Below are positions 52,567-61,621 of a stretch of DNA of 64,000 nt, in pieces. The stretch's first letter is position 1; each line of letters begins with the position of its first letter. The translations under genes and the position numbers were made by a program. The stretch is from Pseudomonas chlororaphis (GTDB taxonomy: Bacteria > Pseudomonadota > Gammaproteobacteria > Pseudomonadales > Pseudomonadaceae): NCBI RefSeq assembly GCF_001921865.1, contig NZ_MSCT01000020.1, forward strand, positions 620,001-684,000. The letters are read 5' to 3'. The notes under the pieces are model-generated. The model ran no database searches, had not been told where the DNA came from, and saw only the letters and a list, made by a program, of their open reading frames with translations.

Positions 52567-55500
52567 GTGCCAGACACCATGAACAAAATACACACTGTAA
52601 TCTGGAGTTTTACCAAAAGTTGCTGGATGGCTGTATCGGAGCTGGCGAGTCGTGGCGGCAAAACGAAAAGCCGTAGCATAGCCACCGGTAAATACGTCGA
52701 ACATGACTGCATGCTCATGGAACATGGCAAGCTATCAGCGCCAGCCCAATGCCTTGCAGGAATGAATTTTCTCAATAAGCGGATGTTGTTGGGCTGCGTC
52801 GTTATCCCATCTCTGTTGAGCCTGGGATGGGCGCCCGCCATTTTTGCAGCAGCCAACGATGGTATTTATATCAACGATGCAAGCGATGACGGTTGCAGCT
52901 CAGCGGGTGATAGCGCTAGGTATTCCAGCAAGAAGGACGGCTCGGTTTGTTCGCCGAGAGATAGGTCAACCCAAACTAATCGTTCGCTATTTTACAACCC
53001 CAATGGCGCGACAGGCGCTGGTTCCACATCGCTGACCCTTGGCAACGAGCTCTTTGTGAATGGCGACTCCACGGGAGACTTATTAGATCCAGTGACCGCC
53101 GCGGCCCATATCAACTCGCTCGATATGCGCGGCACCAGAATACTGCAACTCGGAAGCGGCGCGTTATCGGACACCTCATTGGAAGCAGTCAACGGCAGCC
53201 AGCTGTTCAGCACCAACACCAACGTCGCCAATCTGGGCAACCAGATCGACCATCTGGGCCAAGGTCTCGCCAGTGCCCTTGGTGGTGATGCGCAGATAGA
53301 CCCGATCACTGGTGCAGTGACCGCACCGCGTTTCAGTACCACCAGCATCGATGCCACTGGCAAGGCCAGCGCCACGCCGGCCATCAGCAACAATGTCGAC
53401 GATGCCCTGGCCGGTCTCGACAACAGCCTGGCTAATACCGCCGCCGTCGGCGTCAAGTATGATGACGCGAACAGCAAGACCAAGGTGACTTTCAGCCCGG
53501 GTGGCGCAGCCACCAGCCTGAGCAACGTCGCCGCCGGCAGCCTCACTGCCACCAGCACCGACGCGGTCAACGGTAGCCAGCTATTTGAGACCCATCAGAC
53601 GGTCAACGGCTTGGGTAATCAAGTCACAGGCCTGGATGCCCAACTCGGCAACCTGGCGACCAGTGCCGGCGCGCAGAACCAGAACATCGCCAGTGCCTTG
53701 GGTGCAGGGGCTCAAGTAAACCCCAGCACCGGAGCCTGGACTGCACCGAGCTTCAACACCCCCAGCATCGATGCCACTGGCAAGGCCAGCGCCACGCCGA
53801 CCATCAGCAACAATGTCGGCGATGCCCTGGCCGGCCTCGGCAACAGCCTGGCCAACACCGCGGCCGTGGGCGTCAAGTACGACGATGTGAACAGCAAGAC
53901 CAAGGTGACTTTTAACCCGAGTGGTGCAGCCACCACCCTGACCAATGTCGCTGCCGGCAGCCTCAGTGCAACCAGTACCGACGCAGTCAACGCCAGCCAG
54001 TTGTTCGATACCAACACCTCGGTTACCAATCTGGGCACCAGCCTTAATGAGTCCATTACCAACCTGGGCTCCGAGTTCACGACCCAGCTCGGCAACCTGG
54101 CCAGCAGCTCGGGTAATCAGGTGCAACAACTCAGCCAAGGCATTGCCAACGCTTTGGGCGGTGGCACTCAAGTAGATCCGGTCACCGGCACGTTCACCGC
54201 GCCAAGCTTCAACACCACCCACATCGATGCCACTGGCCAGGCCAGCGCCACGCCAACCACCAGCAATAATATCGGCGATGCCCTGACCGGCCTCGGCAAT
54301 AGCCTGATCAACACAGCCGCCGTGGGCGTCAAGTACGACGATGTGAACAGCAAGACCAAGGTGACTTTCAACCCAGGTGGTGCAGCCACCAGCCTGACCA
54401 ATGTCGCCACCGGTAGCCTCAGTGCCACCAGCACCGATGCGGTCAACGGCAGCCAGCTGTTCAGTACCAATACCAACGTCACCAACCTGGGCACCCAACT
54501 CGGCGACCTGATCAACAACTCCGGCAAACAGATCGACCATCTGAGCCAAGGTCTCGCCAGTGCCCTTGGTGGCGATACACAGATAGACCCGGTCACTGGC
54601 GCAGTGACCGCACCGCGTTTCAGCACCACCAGCATCGATACCACTGGCAACGCCAGTGCCACGCCCGCCACCAGCAACAGTGTCGGCGATGCCCTGACCG
54701 GTCTAGGCAACAGCCTGGCCAACAGCGCCGCCGTGGGCGTCAAGTACGACGATGTGAACAGCAAGACCAAGGTGACTTTCAACCCGGGCGGCAGCGCCAC
54801 CAGCCTGAGCAATGTCGCCGCCGGCAGCCTCAGTGCCACCAGCACCGATGCAGTCAACGCCAGCCAGTTGTTCGACACCAACACCTCGGTTACCAACCTG
54901 GGTACCAGCCTCAACGAATCCATCGCCAACCTGGCCAGCAACTCGGGTAACCAGGTGCAACAACTCAGCCAAGGCATTGCCAACGCTTTGGGCGGTGGCA
55001 CTCAAGTAGATCCGGTCACCGGCACGTTCACCGCGCCAAGCTTCAACACCACCCACATCGATGCCACTGGCAAGGCCAGCGCCACGCCAACCACCAGCAA
55101 TAATATCGGCGATGCCCTGACCGGCCTCGGCAACAGCCTGGCCAACACCGCGGCCGTGGGCGTCAAGTACGACGATGTGAACAGCAAGACCAAGGTGACT
55201 TTCAACCCGGGCAGCAGCGCCACCACCCTGACCAATGTCGCCGCCGGCAGCCTCAGTGCCACCAGTACCGATGCGGTCAACGCCAGCCAGTTGTTCGACA
55301 CCAACACCTCGGTTACCAACCTGGGCACCAGCCTTAACGAGTCCATTACCAACCTGGGCTCCGAGTTCACGACCCAGCTCGGCAACCTGGCCAGCAGCTC
55401 GGGTAACCAGGTGCAACAACTCAGCCAAGGCATTGCCAGCGCTTTGGGCGGTGGCACACAAGTAGATCCGGTCACCGGCACGGTAACCGCGCCAAGCTTC

Positions 55501-57390
55501 ACCACCACCCATATCGATGCCACTGGCAAGGCCAACGCCACGCCAACCACCAGCAACAATATCGGCAATGCCCTGGCCGGCCTCGGCAACAGCCTGGCTA
55601 ATACCGCCGCCGTGGGCGTCAAGTACGACGACGTGAACAGCAAGACCAAGGTGACTTTCAACCCGGGCAGCAGCGCCACCACCCTGACCAATGTCGCCGC
55701 CGGCAGCCTCAGTGCCACCAGCACCGACGCGGTCAACGCCAGCCAGCTATTTGCGACCAATCAGACAGTCAACGGCTTGGGTAATCAAGTCACAGGCCTG
55801 GGAGCCCAACTCGGCAACCTGGTGACCAGTGCCGGCACGCAGAACCAGAACATCGCCAGTGCCTTGGGCGCCGGGGCTCAAGTGAGCGCCAGCACCGGAG
55901 CCTGGACGGCACCGAGCTTCAACACCACCCACATCGATGCCAGTGGCAAGGCCAGCACCACGCCGACCACCAGCAACAACGTCGGCGATGCCCTGACCGG
56001 CCTCGGCAATAGCCTGGCCAACACCGCGGCCGTGGGCGTCAAGTACGACGATGTGAACAGCAAGACCAAGGTGACCTTCAACCCAACGGGTGCCGCCACC
56101 ACGCTAACCAATGTCGCCGCCGGCACCCTGAGTGCAATCAGTAGCGATGCGGTCAACGGCAGCCAGCTGTTCAGCACCAACACGCGAATCGACAACATCG
56201 TCAACAACGGCTATGGCATCAAGTACTTCCACGCCCAGTCCACCAAGGCAGACTCGCTCGCCAGCGGTACCGACTCCATGGCCCTGGGCCCCAACGCCCA
56301 GGCCAGCGCCGCGGCCTCTATCGCCTTGGGCAACGACGCCAGCGCGACAGCTGCCAGCGCAGTGGCTATCGGTGACGGTGCGACAGCCTCGGCTGACGGT
56401 AGCGTCGCCCTGGGCAAAGGCGCCAGCGACGATCAGCGTGGCATGCAGCGCTATACCGGCAAGTACTCGGGGGTGAACAACAACAGCACCGGCGTGGTCT
56501 CGGTCGGCAATGCCGTCGCTGGCCAAACCCGTGTATTGAGTAACGTTGCCGATGGCAGCGAGGCCACCGACGCCGTCAACCTGCGTCAACTTGACGGAGC
56601 GGTCGCCGAGTCCAAGGCCTATACAGAGACCAGCATCAAGCAGGTCCAGAGTTCAATCAAAGACATGGATGCTGTTGCAACTAACGTCAACAACAGCGTG
56701 GCCAAGGTCGAGGCCGACATCAGCCGTGTGCAGAAAGGCACCAGCGGAGCGTTCCAGGTCAACAACAGCCGCAACGCGCAACAGCCCAGGGCAACCGGGA
56801 CCAATGCCGTGGCGGGCGGCATGGGTTCCCGGGCCTCGGGCGATAACAGCGTGGCTATCGGTAGCAATGCCCAGGCCAGCGCGAAAAATGCCACCGCAAC
56901 CGGTAACGATGCTCAAGCCACCGCGAACAATAGCGTCGCGCTCGGAGCCAACTCGATCGCGGACAGGGAAAACAGCGTGTCGGTGGGACATGCGAATAAT
57001 GAACGGCAAATTACCAATGTCGCCGCAGGTAGCCGGATGACCGATGCAGTCAACGTCGAGCAACTGAGCCGTAGCGTGGCGACTGTCACCAGTGAAGCCA
57101 ATGCCTATACCGATCAGCGTTTCGCCGACATCCGCCACGACCTCAAGCAACAGGACAGCGCCCTTAGCGCTGGTATTGCCGGAGCCATGGCGATGGCCAG
57201 CCTGCCACGCTCGTCGATGGCCGGGGGCAGCATGACCTCGGTGGCGATGGGCAACTACCGCGGCCAGTCGGCGCTGGCGGTGGGCGTCTCGCATGTGTCG
57301 GACAACGGCCGCTGGTCCACCAACCTGATGGGCACCACCAGCAGCCAAAACGATACCGGCGTAGCCGTGGGGGTTGGCTATCAGTGGTAA
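52567..57390 (+). CDS. Trimeric autotransporter adhesin (YadA/Hia type)
   Basis: The 1607-residue protein starts with an extended signal peptide region (MNKIHTVIWSFTKSCWMAVS), seen in long type Vc autotransporters, with cleavage expected after about residue 96 (PAIFAAANDG). The passenger has seven repeats of 137-152 residues (about 234-1200), each ending in a neck motif of the STDAVNGSQLF type. Then come YadA-head repeats (SMALGPNAQASAAASIALGN), a neck (VADGSEATDAVNLRQL), coiled coil, a second head block, a second neck (MTDAVNVEQL), and a C-terminal YadA anchor (SALAVGVSHVSDNGRW...GVGYQW) ending in aromatic Trp. It should form a trimeric outer-membrane fibre for adhesion. GTG 52567 is 7 bases after GAGG; ATG 52579 is the alternative and leaves the motif intact. 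Confidence 0.95.
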   Translation: MPDTMNKIHTVIWSFTKSCWMAVSELASRGGKTKSRSIATGKYVEHDCMLMEHGKLSAPAQCLAGMNFLNKRMLLGCVVIPSLLSLGWAPAIFAAANDGIYINDASDDGCSSAGDSARYSSKKDGSVCSPRDRSTQTNRSLFYNPNGATGAGSTSLTLGNELFVNGDSTGDLLDPVTAAAHINSLDMRGTRILQLGSGALSDTSLEAVNGSQLFSTNTNVANLGNQIDHLGQGLASALGGDAQIDPITGAVTAPRFSTTSIDATGKASATPAISNNVDDALAGLDNSLANTAAVGVKYDDANSKTKVTFSPGGAATSLSNVAAGSLTATSTDAVNGSQLFETHQTVNGLGNQVTGLDAQLGNLATSAGAQNQNIASALGAGAQVNPSTGAWTAPSFNTPSIDATGKASATPTISNNVGDALAGLGNSLANTAAVGVKYDDVNSKTKVTFNPSGAATTLTNVAAGSLSATSTDAVNASQLFDTNTSVTNLGTSLNESITNLGSEFTTQLGNLASSSGNQVQQLSQGIANALGGGTQVDPVTGTFTAPSFNTTHIDATGQASATPTTSNNIGDALTGLGNSLINTAAVGVKYDDVNSKTKVTFNPGGAATSLTNVATGSLSATSTDAVNGSQLFSTNTNVTNLGTQLGDLINNSGKQIDHLSQGLASALGGDTQIDPVTGAVTAPRFSTTSIDTTGNASATPATSNSVGDALTGLGNSLANSAAVGVKYDDVNSKTKVTFNPGGSATSLSNVAAGSLSATSTDAVNASQLFDTNTSVTNLGTSLNESIANLASNSGNQVQQLSQGIANALGGGTQVDPVTGTFTAPSFNTTHIDATGKASATPTTSNNIGDALTGLGNSLANTAAVGVKYDDVNSKTKVTFNPGSSATTLTNVAAGSLSATSTDAVNASQLFDTNTSVTNLGTSLNESITNLGSEFTTQLGNLASSSGNQVQQLSQGIASALGGGTQVDPVTGTVTAPSFTTTHIDATGKANATPTTSNNIGNALAGLGNSLANTAAVGVKYDDVNSKTKVTFNPGSSATTLTNVAAGSLSATSTDAVNASQLFATNQTVNGLGNQVTGLGAQLGNLVTSAGTQNQNIASALGAGAQVSASTGAWTAPSFNTTHIDASGKASTTPTTSNNVGDALTGLGNSLANTAAVGVKYDDVNSKTKVTFNPTGAATTLTNVAAGTLSAISSDAVNGSQLFSTNTRIDNIVNNGYGIKYFHAQSTKADSLASGTDSMALGPNAQASAAASIALGNDASATAASAVAIGDGATASADGSVALGKGASDDQRGMQRYTGKYSGVNNNSTGVVSVGNAVAGQTRVLSNVADGSEATDAVNLRQLDGAVAESKAYTETSIKQVQSSIKDMDAVATNVNNSVAKVEADISRVQKGTSGAFQVNNSRNAQQPRATGTNAVAGGMGSRASGDNSVAIGSNAQASAKNATATGNDAQATANNSVALGANSIADRENSVSVGHANNERQITNVAAGSRMTDAVNVEQLSRSVATVTSEANAYTDQRFADIRHDLKQQDSALSAGIAGAMAMASLPRSSMAGGSMTSVAMGNYRGQSALAVGVSHVSDNGRWSTNLMGTTSSQNDTGVAVGVGYQW
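53266..56190 (+). repeat. Seven long tandem repeats in the adhesin gene
   Basis: Units begin at 53266, 53686, 54142, 54553, 54976, 55432 and 55852, with periods of 420, 456, 411, 423, 456 and 420 bases, all multiples of three. Each has the block ALGGG-x-QVDPVTG, VGVKYDDVNSKTKVTF and STDAVNASQLF. The 456-base units share an extra coiled-coil insert (NLGSEFTTQLGNLA). The end is approximate. Confidence 0.9.
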
Positions 57391-57415
57391 GCCGCAAGCT
57401 CGACAGATGAGACGC

Positions 57416-57439
57416 AAGGCACGGCACCAACCGTGCCTT
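57416..57439 (+). terminator. Intrinsic terminator of the adhesin (copy 1)
   Basis: AAGGCACGG, loop CACCAA, CCGTGCCTT, then GTCCTT: a 9-bp stem 26 bases after the adhesin stop. Confidence 0.7.
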
Positions 57440-57510
57440 GTCCTTCAGGGCCGCCCCTCCCGCTATAAAGGGGCAATCATTCCCGTGTATTTCACTGCAG
57501 GACCATGTTG

Positions 57511-57726
57511 ATGAAACTCAAGCTGCTGCTTTCCAGCCTTGGCCTAGTATTCGCTCTGGGGCTGTCCGGCTGCAAAGAGACAGAGAACGCCGTCGAGGCT
57601 CGCCCCCCATGTGTCGGACAACGGCCGCTGGCCCACCAACCTGATGGGCACCACCAGCAGCCAAAACGATACCGGCGTAGCCGTGGGGGTTGGCTATCAG
57701 TGGTAAGCCGCAAGCTCGACAGATGA
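57511..57726 (+). pseudogene. Truncated, chimeric lipoprotein gene made by the duplication
   Basis: The frame starts MKLKLLLSSLGLVFALGLSGCKETENAVEAR (shown to be the same as the intact gene at 57827), but after 30 residues it runs into the duplicated adhesin tail in another frame (QRPLAHQPDGHHQQPKRY) and stops at 57726. It keeps the ribosome site and the lipobox, so a 71-residue lipopeptide could be made, but the mature domain is gone. It is a non-functional 5' fragment or a by-product. Confidence 0.85.
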
Positions 57727-57731
57727 GACGC

Positions 57732-57755
57732 AAGGCACGGCACCAACCGTGCCTT
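57732..57755 (+). terminator. Second copy of the terminator
   Basis: It is identical to the hairpin at 57416, displaced by 316 bases. It now lies between the truncated and intact lipoprotein genes. Confidence 0.7.
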
Positions 57756-57826
57756 GTCCTTCAGGGCCGCCCCTCCCGCTATAAAGGGGCAATCATTCCC
57801 GTGTATTTCACTGCAGGACCATGTTG

Positions 57827-58705
57827 ATGAAACTCAAGCTGCTGCTTTCCAGCCTTGGCCTAGTATTCGCTCTGGGGCTGTCCGGCTGCAAAGAGACAAA
57901 GAACGCCGTCGAGGCTCGCCCCCAATGGCTTGACCTGCCCGCCCTGCCCATCCTGCAAAACGCTGTACATAACCTCGCTGACCTACTGGCCCCGCATAAA
58001 CAGCCCCTGATCATGGAACAACTGTGCGCCTTGGCCAGAGGCGATATCCCGCAGGAAAACGTCAATGCCTTCATTCAGCAACAAGGTGGTACTCCCAGGG
58101 ATATCCCACCGATGGGCCACCCGTTATCACTGCTGGTCAATGGCGACCGACAAACCCAAGCCAGCGCCTGCGCGGCATACCTGGCGACCACGGTGTTATC
58201 GCCGCTGGGCCTGAGCGAACTCATGAAAGAAGCTCCGGCCATTGCCGCTCAGGAAAAGAACGGTCAAGCCAAAACAGCTTCGCTGGAGATCGACCAGGCG
58301 AAACTGCTGGAAGCCCTGCCCCACAAGTTGGCGATTGCGCAAACCAATGCAGATATTTTCGCCCTGATCGCCGCCGAACTGCAGAGCCGCCCCGGACTGA
58401 CGCTGGAGCAGTATCGCCAGCTGTCGATGCAAATGTTCGTGCGCCTGGCGCCCGCTTATTTGCAACGGGTGAAAGAGCACCTACCACCGCGCGGCACCAC
58501 GTACAAAGTGCTGAGACTGGATGCCGATCAGTTCATCTTCATCAGTAGCACCCGAACATCGTTTGCCTATGATTTTTCAGGTTTGAAACTGCAGCACCAT
58601 GGCATCACCTGGTTTGGCGAAGGCAAGCTCTTAGGCAAAACCTATTTGCTGAAAGTCGCCTACTTGCCGGGAAATGCCGCTCAACTGGCGGGTATGCCGC
58701 TCTAG
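57827..58705 (+). CDS. Outer-membrane lipoprotein, probable partner of the adhesin
   Basis: The 292-residue precursor has a lipobox (FALGLSGCKET; +2 Lys, so outer-membrane sorting is expected). The mature part is mostly helical with no membrane segment or recognised domain; blocks include LPILQNAVHNLADLLAPHKQPLIMEQLCALARGD and ALPHKLAIAQTNADIFALIAAELQSRPG at about residues 40-75 and 165-195. ATG 57827 is preferred over 57821 because AGGA is 8 bases before it. Trimeric autotransporters often have an accessory lipoprotein or periplasmic protein (SadB of SadA, TpgA of Ata); position suggests the same here, but I see no clear sequence match. A TATAAA at 57780 may be its own -10. Confidence 0.8.
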   Translation: MKLKLLLSSLGLVFALGLSGCKETKNAVEARPQWLDLPALPILQNAVHNLADLLAPHKQPLIMEQLCALARGDIPQENVNAFIQQQGGTPRDIPPMGHPLSLLVNGDRQTQASACAAYLATTVLSPLGLSELMKEAPAIAAQEKNGQAKTASLEIDQAKLLEALPHKLAIAQTNADIFALIAAELQSRPGLTLEQYRQLSMQMFVRLAPAYLQRVKEHLPPRGTTYKVLRLDADQFIFISSTRTSFAYDFSGLKLQHHGITWFGEGKLLGKTYLLKVAYLPGNAAQLAGMPL

Positions 58706-59268
58706 CCCCGCCAGGCCGCAACTCAAAGAGGCCTCAGCATGATCCGACGCATGTCGATGCAATGAATGCGCTCGAGCCGCCGCTCGACCAGAAGCGCTCA
58801 AGACTCCGCTCACACAATATGGGTGCCCGATTTTATTAGACCGCGACAGCATTTTTAGGAGTATTCCTATTTTTTTTTGCACGCCTAAGCGTCACATTGC
58901 ATGAGCTTTTATGATGCGAATTTCGACGCAATGAAAACATTAGGTTTCTGACGGTGACCTTGTTTCTAGGTATCGCGGTTCTTCTAATCTTATAGCCTCA
59001 AGCTAACGCAGCTATATACGTGCTTTAAGGTCGATTGCATACAGGGGAGCTCTTATAGCTTGCGCTACCTTTTAGTTTTGATTGAAAACCCCGCAGTACA
59101 ATGCGCCAGCCAATATTGAAAACTTTGCAAGTATCAGGGCACGGCATTCGCAGGGCCCAAAGATCGACCAAGAATTTAGTTCTGACACACAAACCAGAAG
59201 CCCAGCACGTACAACTCAATCACTGGATTCCGGGTAGCTAAGCGAATGGTTCGGATATGGTGACGGTA
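58706..59268. other. AT-rich non-coding gap
   Basis: About 560 bases without a credible coding region. It carries box 2 and a TATGAT-like -10 near 58910, so a small or leader RNA on the plus strand is possible. Nothing else is recognised. Confidence 0.55.
58855..58869. promoter_or_regulatory. TTAGGA-N4-TCCTA box 2
   Basis: TTAGGAGTATTCCTA, followed by a T-run. It matches the RcsAB consensus TAAGAATATTCCTA at 12 of 14 positions. Confidence 0.55.
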
Positions 59269-59562
59269 ATGTCTAGATTTATAGTAATACTTTTGCTTTT
59301 TGTCCCGACTGTTGATGCGACTGGGTTCACATCGGCAGGCTCTAGCACTAGCAGTGGAACCCATAAGCAGCTTGAGAGTAACAAAAGCACAACCACGATT
59401 TTGAACGAAGACGGTACATCGACCATATCAGTAGCGATGACCTACGAAGATGGCCTTCAAGAAGACTGCATTATCAAGATGTCACAAGCGACAACAGAAC
59501 AACCAATACCGAAGCCTATAGGCAAGGCGTGTACCCGTATACGCCTTGCCATCCCTGACTAG
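59269..59562 (+). CDS. Small exported hypothetical protein
   Basis: This 97-residue product has a credible signal peptide (MSRFIVILLLFVPTVDA), then a Ser/Thr-rich stretch (SAGSSTSSGTHKQLESNKSTTT) and a C-terminal half with two cysteines that could pair (DCIIKM and KACTRI). GC is lower than in the housekeeping genes. An upstream ATG at 59257 is in frame; neither has a good ribosome site. I know no homologue. It could be a spurious frame. Confidence 0.45.
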   Translation: MSRFIVILLLFVPTVDATGFTSAGSSTSSGTHKQLESNKSTTTILNEDGTSTISVAMTYEDGLQEDCIIKMSQATTEQPIPKPIGKACTRIRLAIPD

Positions 59563-59911
59563 TCCAGAAAAATTGCTCCCGGCACACCAAGTTTCTTTAT
59601 TGGACTACCCCCCTTAGAAACATTGGGAAAGCCAGGTTTCAGGAAAGAAATCCCAACCATGAGCAAAGCCTTTGACGAGTCACGCGCAGAGGAGCTTGGC
59701 GCGCGCGGCTCTCGGCCTAGACATACAAGTTGCCTCTCACAATCAACACCACGAGATCGAAGCCGCGCATAGCGAGGGGCGCCACTCCTGCTGGGAGAGG
59801 TTTCGCAACCTATTGATCTATCGAGCCGCTCGGTATCGCGCTTCCCAAACGGTTTCCAGCGGGCCGGCCTCAACCATATACAAAATTCACTCTAGCAAGG
59901 GGAAACAAGAC
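59563..59911. other. Non-coding gap before the esterase
   Basis: No credible gene. A 37-codon frame from ATG 59659 (MSKAFDESRAEELGARG) has no support beyond its start codon. The esterase ribosome site is at the right end. Confidence 0.5.
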
Positions 59912-61621
59912 ATGACCTCAATTTTTCGGTCCGCCGCGGGAGTTTTCACGTCAACCCTGGCGTTGTTGCTGGCTGGGTGCGCAGGCAATTCCTTGCCCAC
60001 CTGGCGAACCGCAGATTCGCCACCCACCCAGCGAGTCACAAGCGCCGGCATCGTCAACGGTCTCGATCGCAGCGCCACCACGGGTGTCTATGCCTGGCTT
60101 GGTATTCCGTATGCACAGCCGCCGGTTGGCGCGTTGCGCTGGATGCCGCCGGCTGATCCCGCGTCGTGGAACGGTGTGCGCACCGCGCAACAATTCGGGC
60201 ACTCGTGCGCGCAAGGAGGCGTGTACTTCAGTCCCGCGCCGAATGATGCACCCTATGGCCTCGCGGTGCGGGAAGGTTTCGGCAAGCCGGTGGGCAACGA
60301 AGACTGCCTGACGTTGAACATTTGGAGTCCGGCAGCGGCGAGCGGCCCGCTCCCAGTCATTTTTTTCATCCACGGCGGTAGCAACGTCTCCGGATATTCC
60401 GCTGATCCCATCTACGACGGACAGGCACTTGCGAAGAAGGCCAATGCCGTCGTCGTCACGATCAATTACCGCCTGGGAATCCTCGGCTGGCTTGACCTGC
60501 AACCGCTCAAGACTGGCCACGCGCTAGCGGACTCCGGCAACTTCGCCCTGCTCGATCAACAGCAGGCGCTGAAGTTCGTGAAAAACAACGTCGCAGCGTT
60601 CGGCGGCGATCCAAACAACATCACCGTGATGGGGCAATCCGCGGGCGCAGTCAATGTCTGGGCCCTGCTCGTTTCGCCCTTGTCGAACGGGCTGTTCCAG
60701 AAGGTTGTACCGTTGAGCGGCGGCCTCTTGACCACTTCTCGGGCAGACGCACAGACCTACTCGCGGGCGTTGCTGACGGCGATCGTCATTGCCGACGGCA
60801 AGGCAACGGACGCCACGTCTGCACAGTCCTGGCTCGCATCGCAGTCGAGCGCGCAGGTTGCGGCGTATCTGCGCGGTATCCCGGCCGACAAGCTTCTCAG
60901 GGTGATGATTTCTAACCCGCAATTGGGTGACGCACGCGCGGCAATCGAGGACGGCAACGTCCTGCCGAAGAACTCGCTTGCAGCGCTCGCGAATGGGCAA
61001 TACCAGAAAGTACCGGTGCTCGCCGGCAATACGAAGGACGAAGGCACGCTATTTGCCGAACTGTTCGGCAAGAGCTCCGGTAGCGCCATTTCGGGCTACA
61101 AGCCAAACGACTACGATCGATTCGGCCTGCAGTTCAATTTCAATCCAAATGCGCCTGGCACGCTGACCGAGGCTGACTTGATCAGTGCCCCGTATCTGCC
61201 GGTGACGGCATTGCCCTATGGGTGGAATGCAATGGCGGCCCTTGCGACGGATACCATCTTCTATCGTGGGGTGACACTGCCACTCATTGCCCTGGCCATG
61301 CGGCAACCGGACGAGGTCTGGCACTACCGCTTCGACTGGAATCAGGAGCCAGCACCGTTTAACACCGTGTACGGCGCAACACATTCGCTGGATCTACCGT
61401 TTATCTTCGGCAATTTCGGAACGAACGTTTTCTCCTTCGCGTACAGCAATGCGAACAAAGCGGGGCGTGAGGCATTGTCGAACACAATGATCGAAAGCCT
61501 TGCGGCCTTTGCGAAGACCGGCAATCCGAATACACAAGCACTCGGCGCCACCTGGGCGACTTTTCCACGCAGGTTGCTGCTGGATGCGACACCAACACAA
61601 CTGCGCATTAGTGAGCAGTAG
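59912..61621 (+). CDS. Type-B carboxylesterase lipoprotein
   Basis: The 569-residue precursor has a lipobox (LALLLAGCAG, Cys23) and a type-B carboxylesterase/alpha-beta hydrolase domain: YAWLGIPYAQPPVGALRW, EDCLTLNIW, oxyanion FFIHGGSN, nucleophile Ser243 in VMGQSAGAVN, acid Glu377 in NTKDEGTLF, and His491 in GATHSLDLPFIFG. All three catalytic residues are present. The likely site is the outer membrane or cell surface, the substrate an ester of unknown type. AAGGGGAAAC precedes ATG 59912. Codon use seems to include more GCG/AAG/TCG than in nearby core genes, hinting at transfer, perhaps from a Burkholderia-like source; that is an impression only. Confidence 0.92.
   Translation: MTSIFRSAAGVFTSTLALLLAGCAGNSLPTWRTADSPPTQRVTSAGIVNGLDRSATTGVYAWLGIPYAQPPVGALRWMPPADPASWNGVRTAQQFGHSCAQGGVYFSPAPNDAPYGLAVREGFGKPVGNEDCLTLNIWSPAAASGPLPVIFFIHGGSNVSGYSADPIYDGQALAKKANAVVVTINYRLGILGWLDLQPLKTGHALADSGNFALLDQQQALKFVKNNVAAFGGDPNNITVMGQSAGAVNVWALLVSPLSNGLFQKVVPLSGGLLTTSRADAQTYSRALLTAIVIADGKATDATSAQSWLASQSSAQVAAYLRGIPADKLLRVMISNPQLGDARAAIEDGNVLPKNSLAALANGQYQKVPVLAGNTKDEGTLFAELFGKSSGSAISGYKPNDYDRFGLQFNFNPNAPGTLTEADLISAPYLPVTALPYGWNAMAALATDTIFYRGVTLPLIALAMRQPDEVWHYRFDWNQEPAPFNTVYGATHSLDLPFIFGNFGTNVFSFAYSNANKAGREALSNTMIESLAAFAKTGNPNTQALGATWATFPRRLLLDATPTQLRISEQ

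Larger units (their letters stand above)
57292..57923 (+). repeat. 316-bp tandem duplication spanning adhesin 3' end and lipoprotein 5' end
   Basis: Copy 1 is 57292-57607 and copy 2 is 57608-57923. Each has the last 33 adhesin codons, the terminator, the intergenic region and the first codons of the lipoprotein gene. I count two internal base differences (T/C in CTGGTCC/CTGGCCC; G/A in CAGAGAA/CAAAGAA). The junction lies at a run of C's. Confidence 0.95.

Noticed and set aside
53581..55760. Several repeated frames antisense to the adhesin (250-320 codons)
   Set aside because: They repeat only because the adhesin repeats, and have no start signals or known folds.
53266..56190. Regular repeats considered as a CRISPR array
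   Set aside because: Units are over 400 bases, in frame and coding; there are no short repeats with unique spacers and no cas genes.
59659..59772. 37-codon frame beginning MSKAFDESRAEEL, considered as a gene remnant
   Set aside because: Too short, and no downstream similarity in any frame to support a broken gene.
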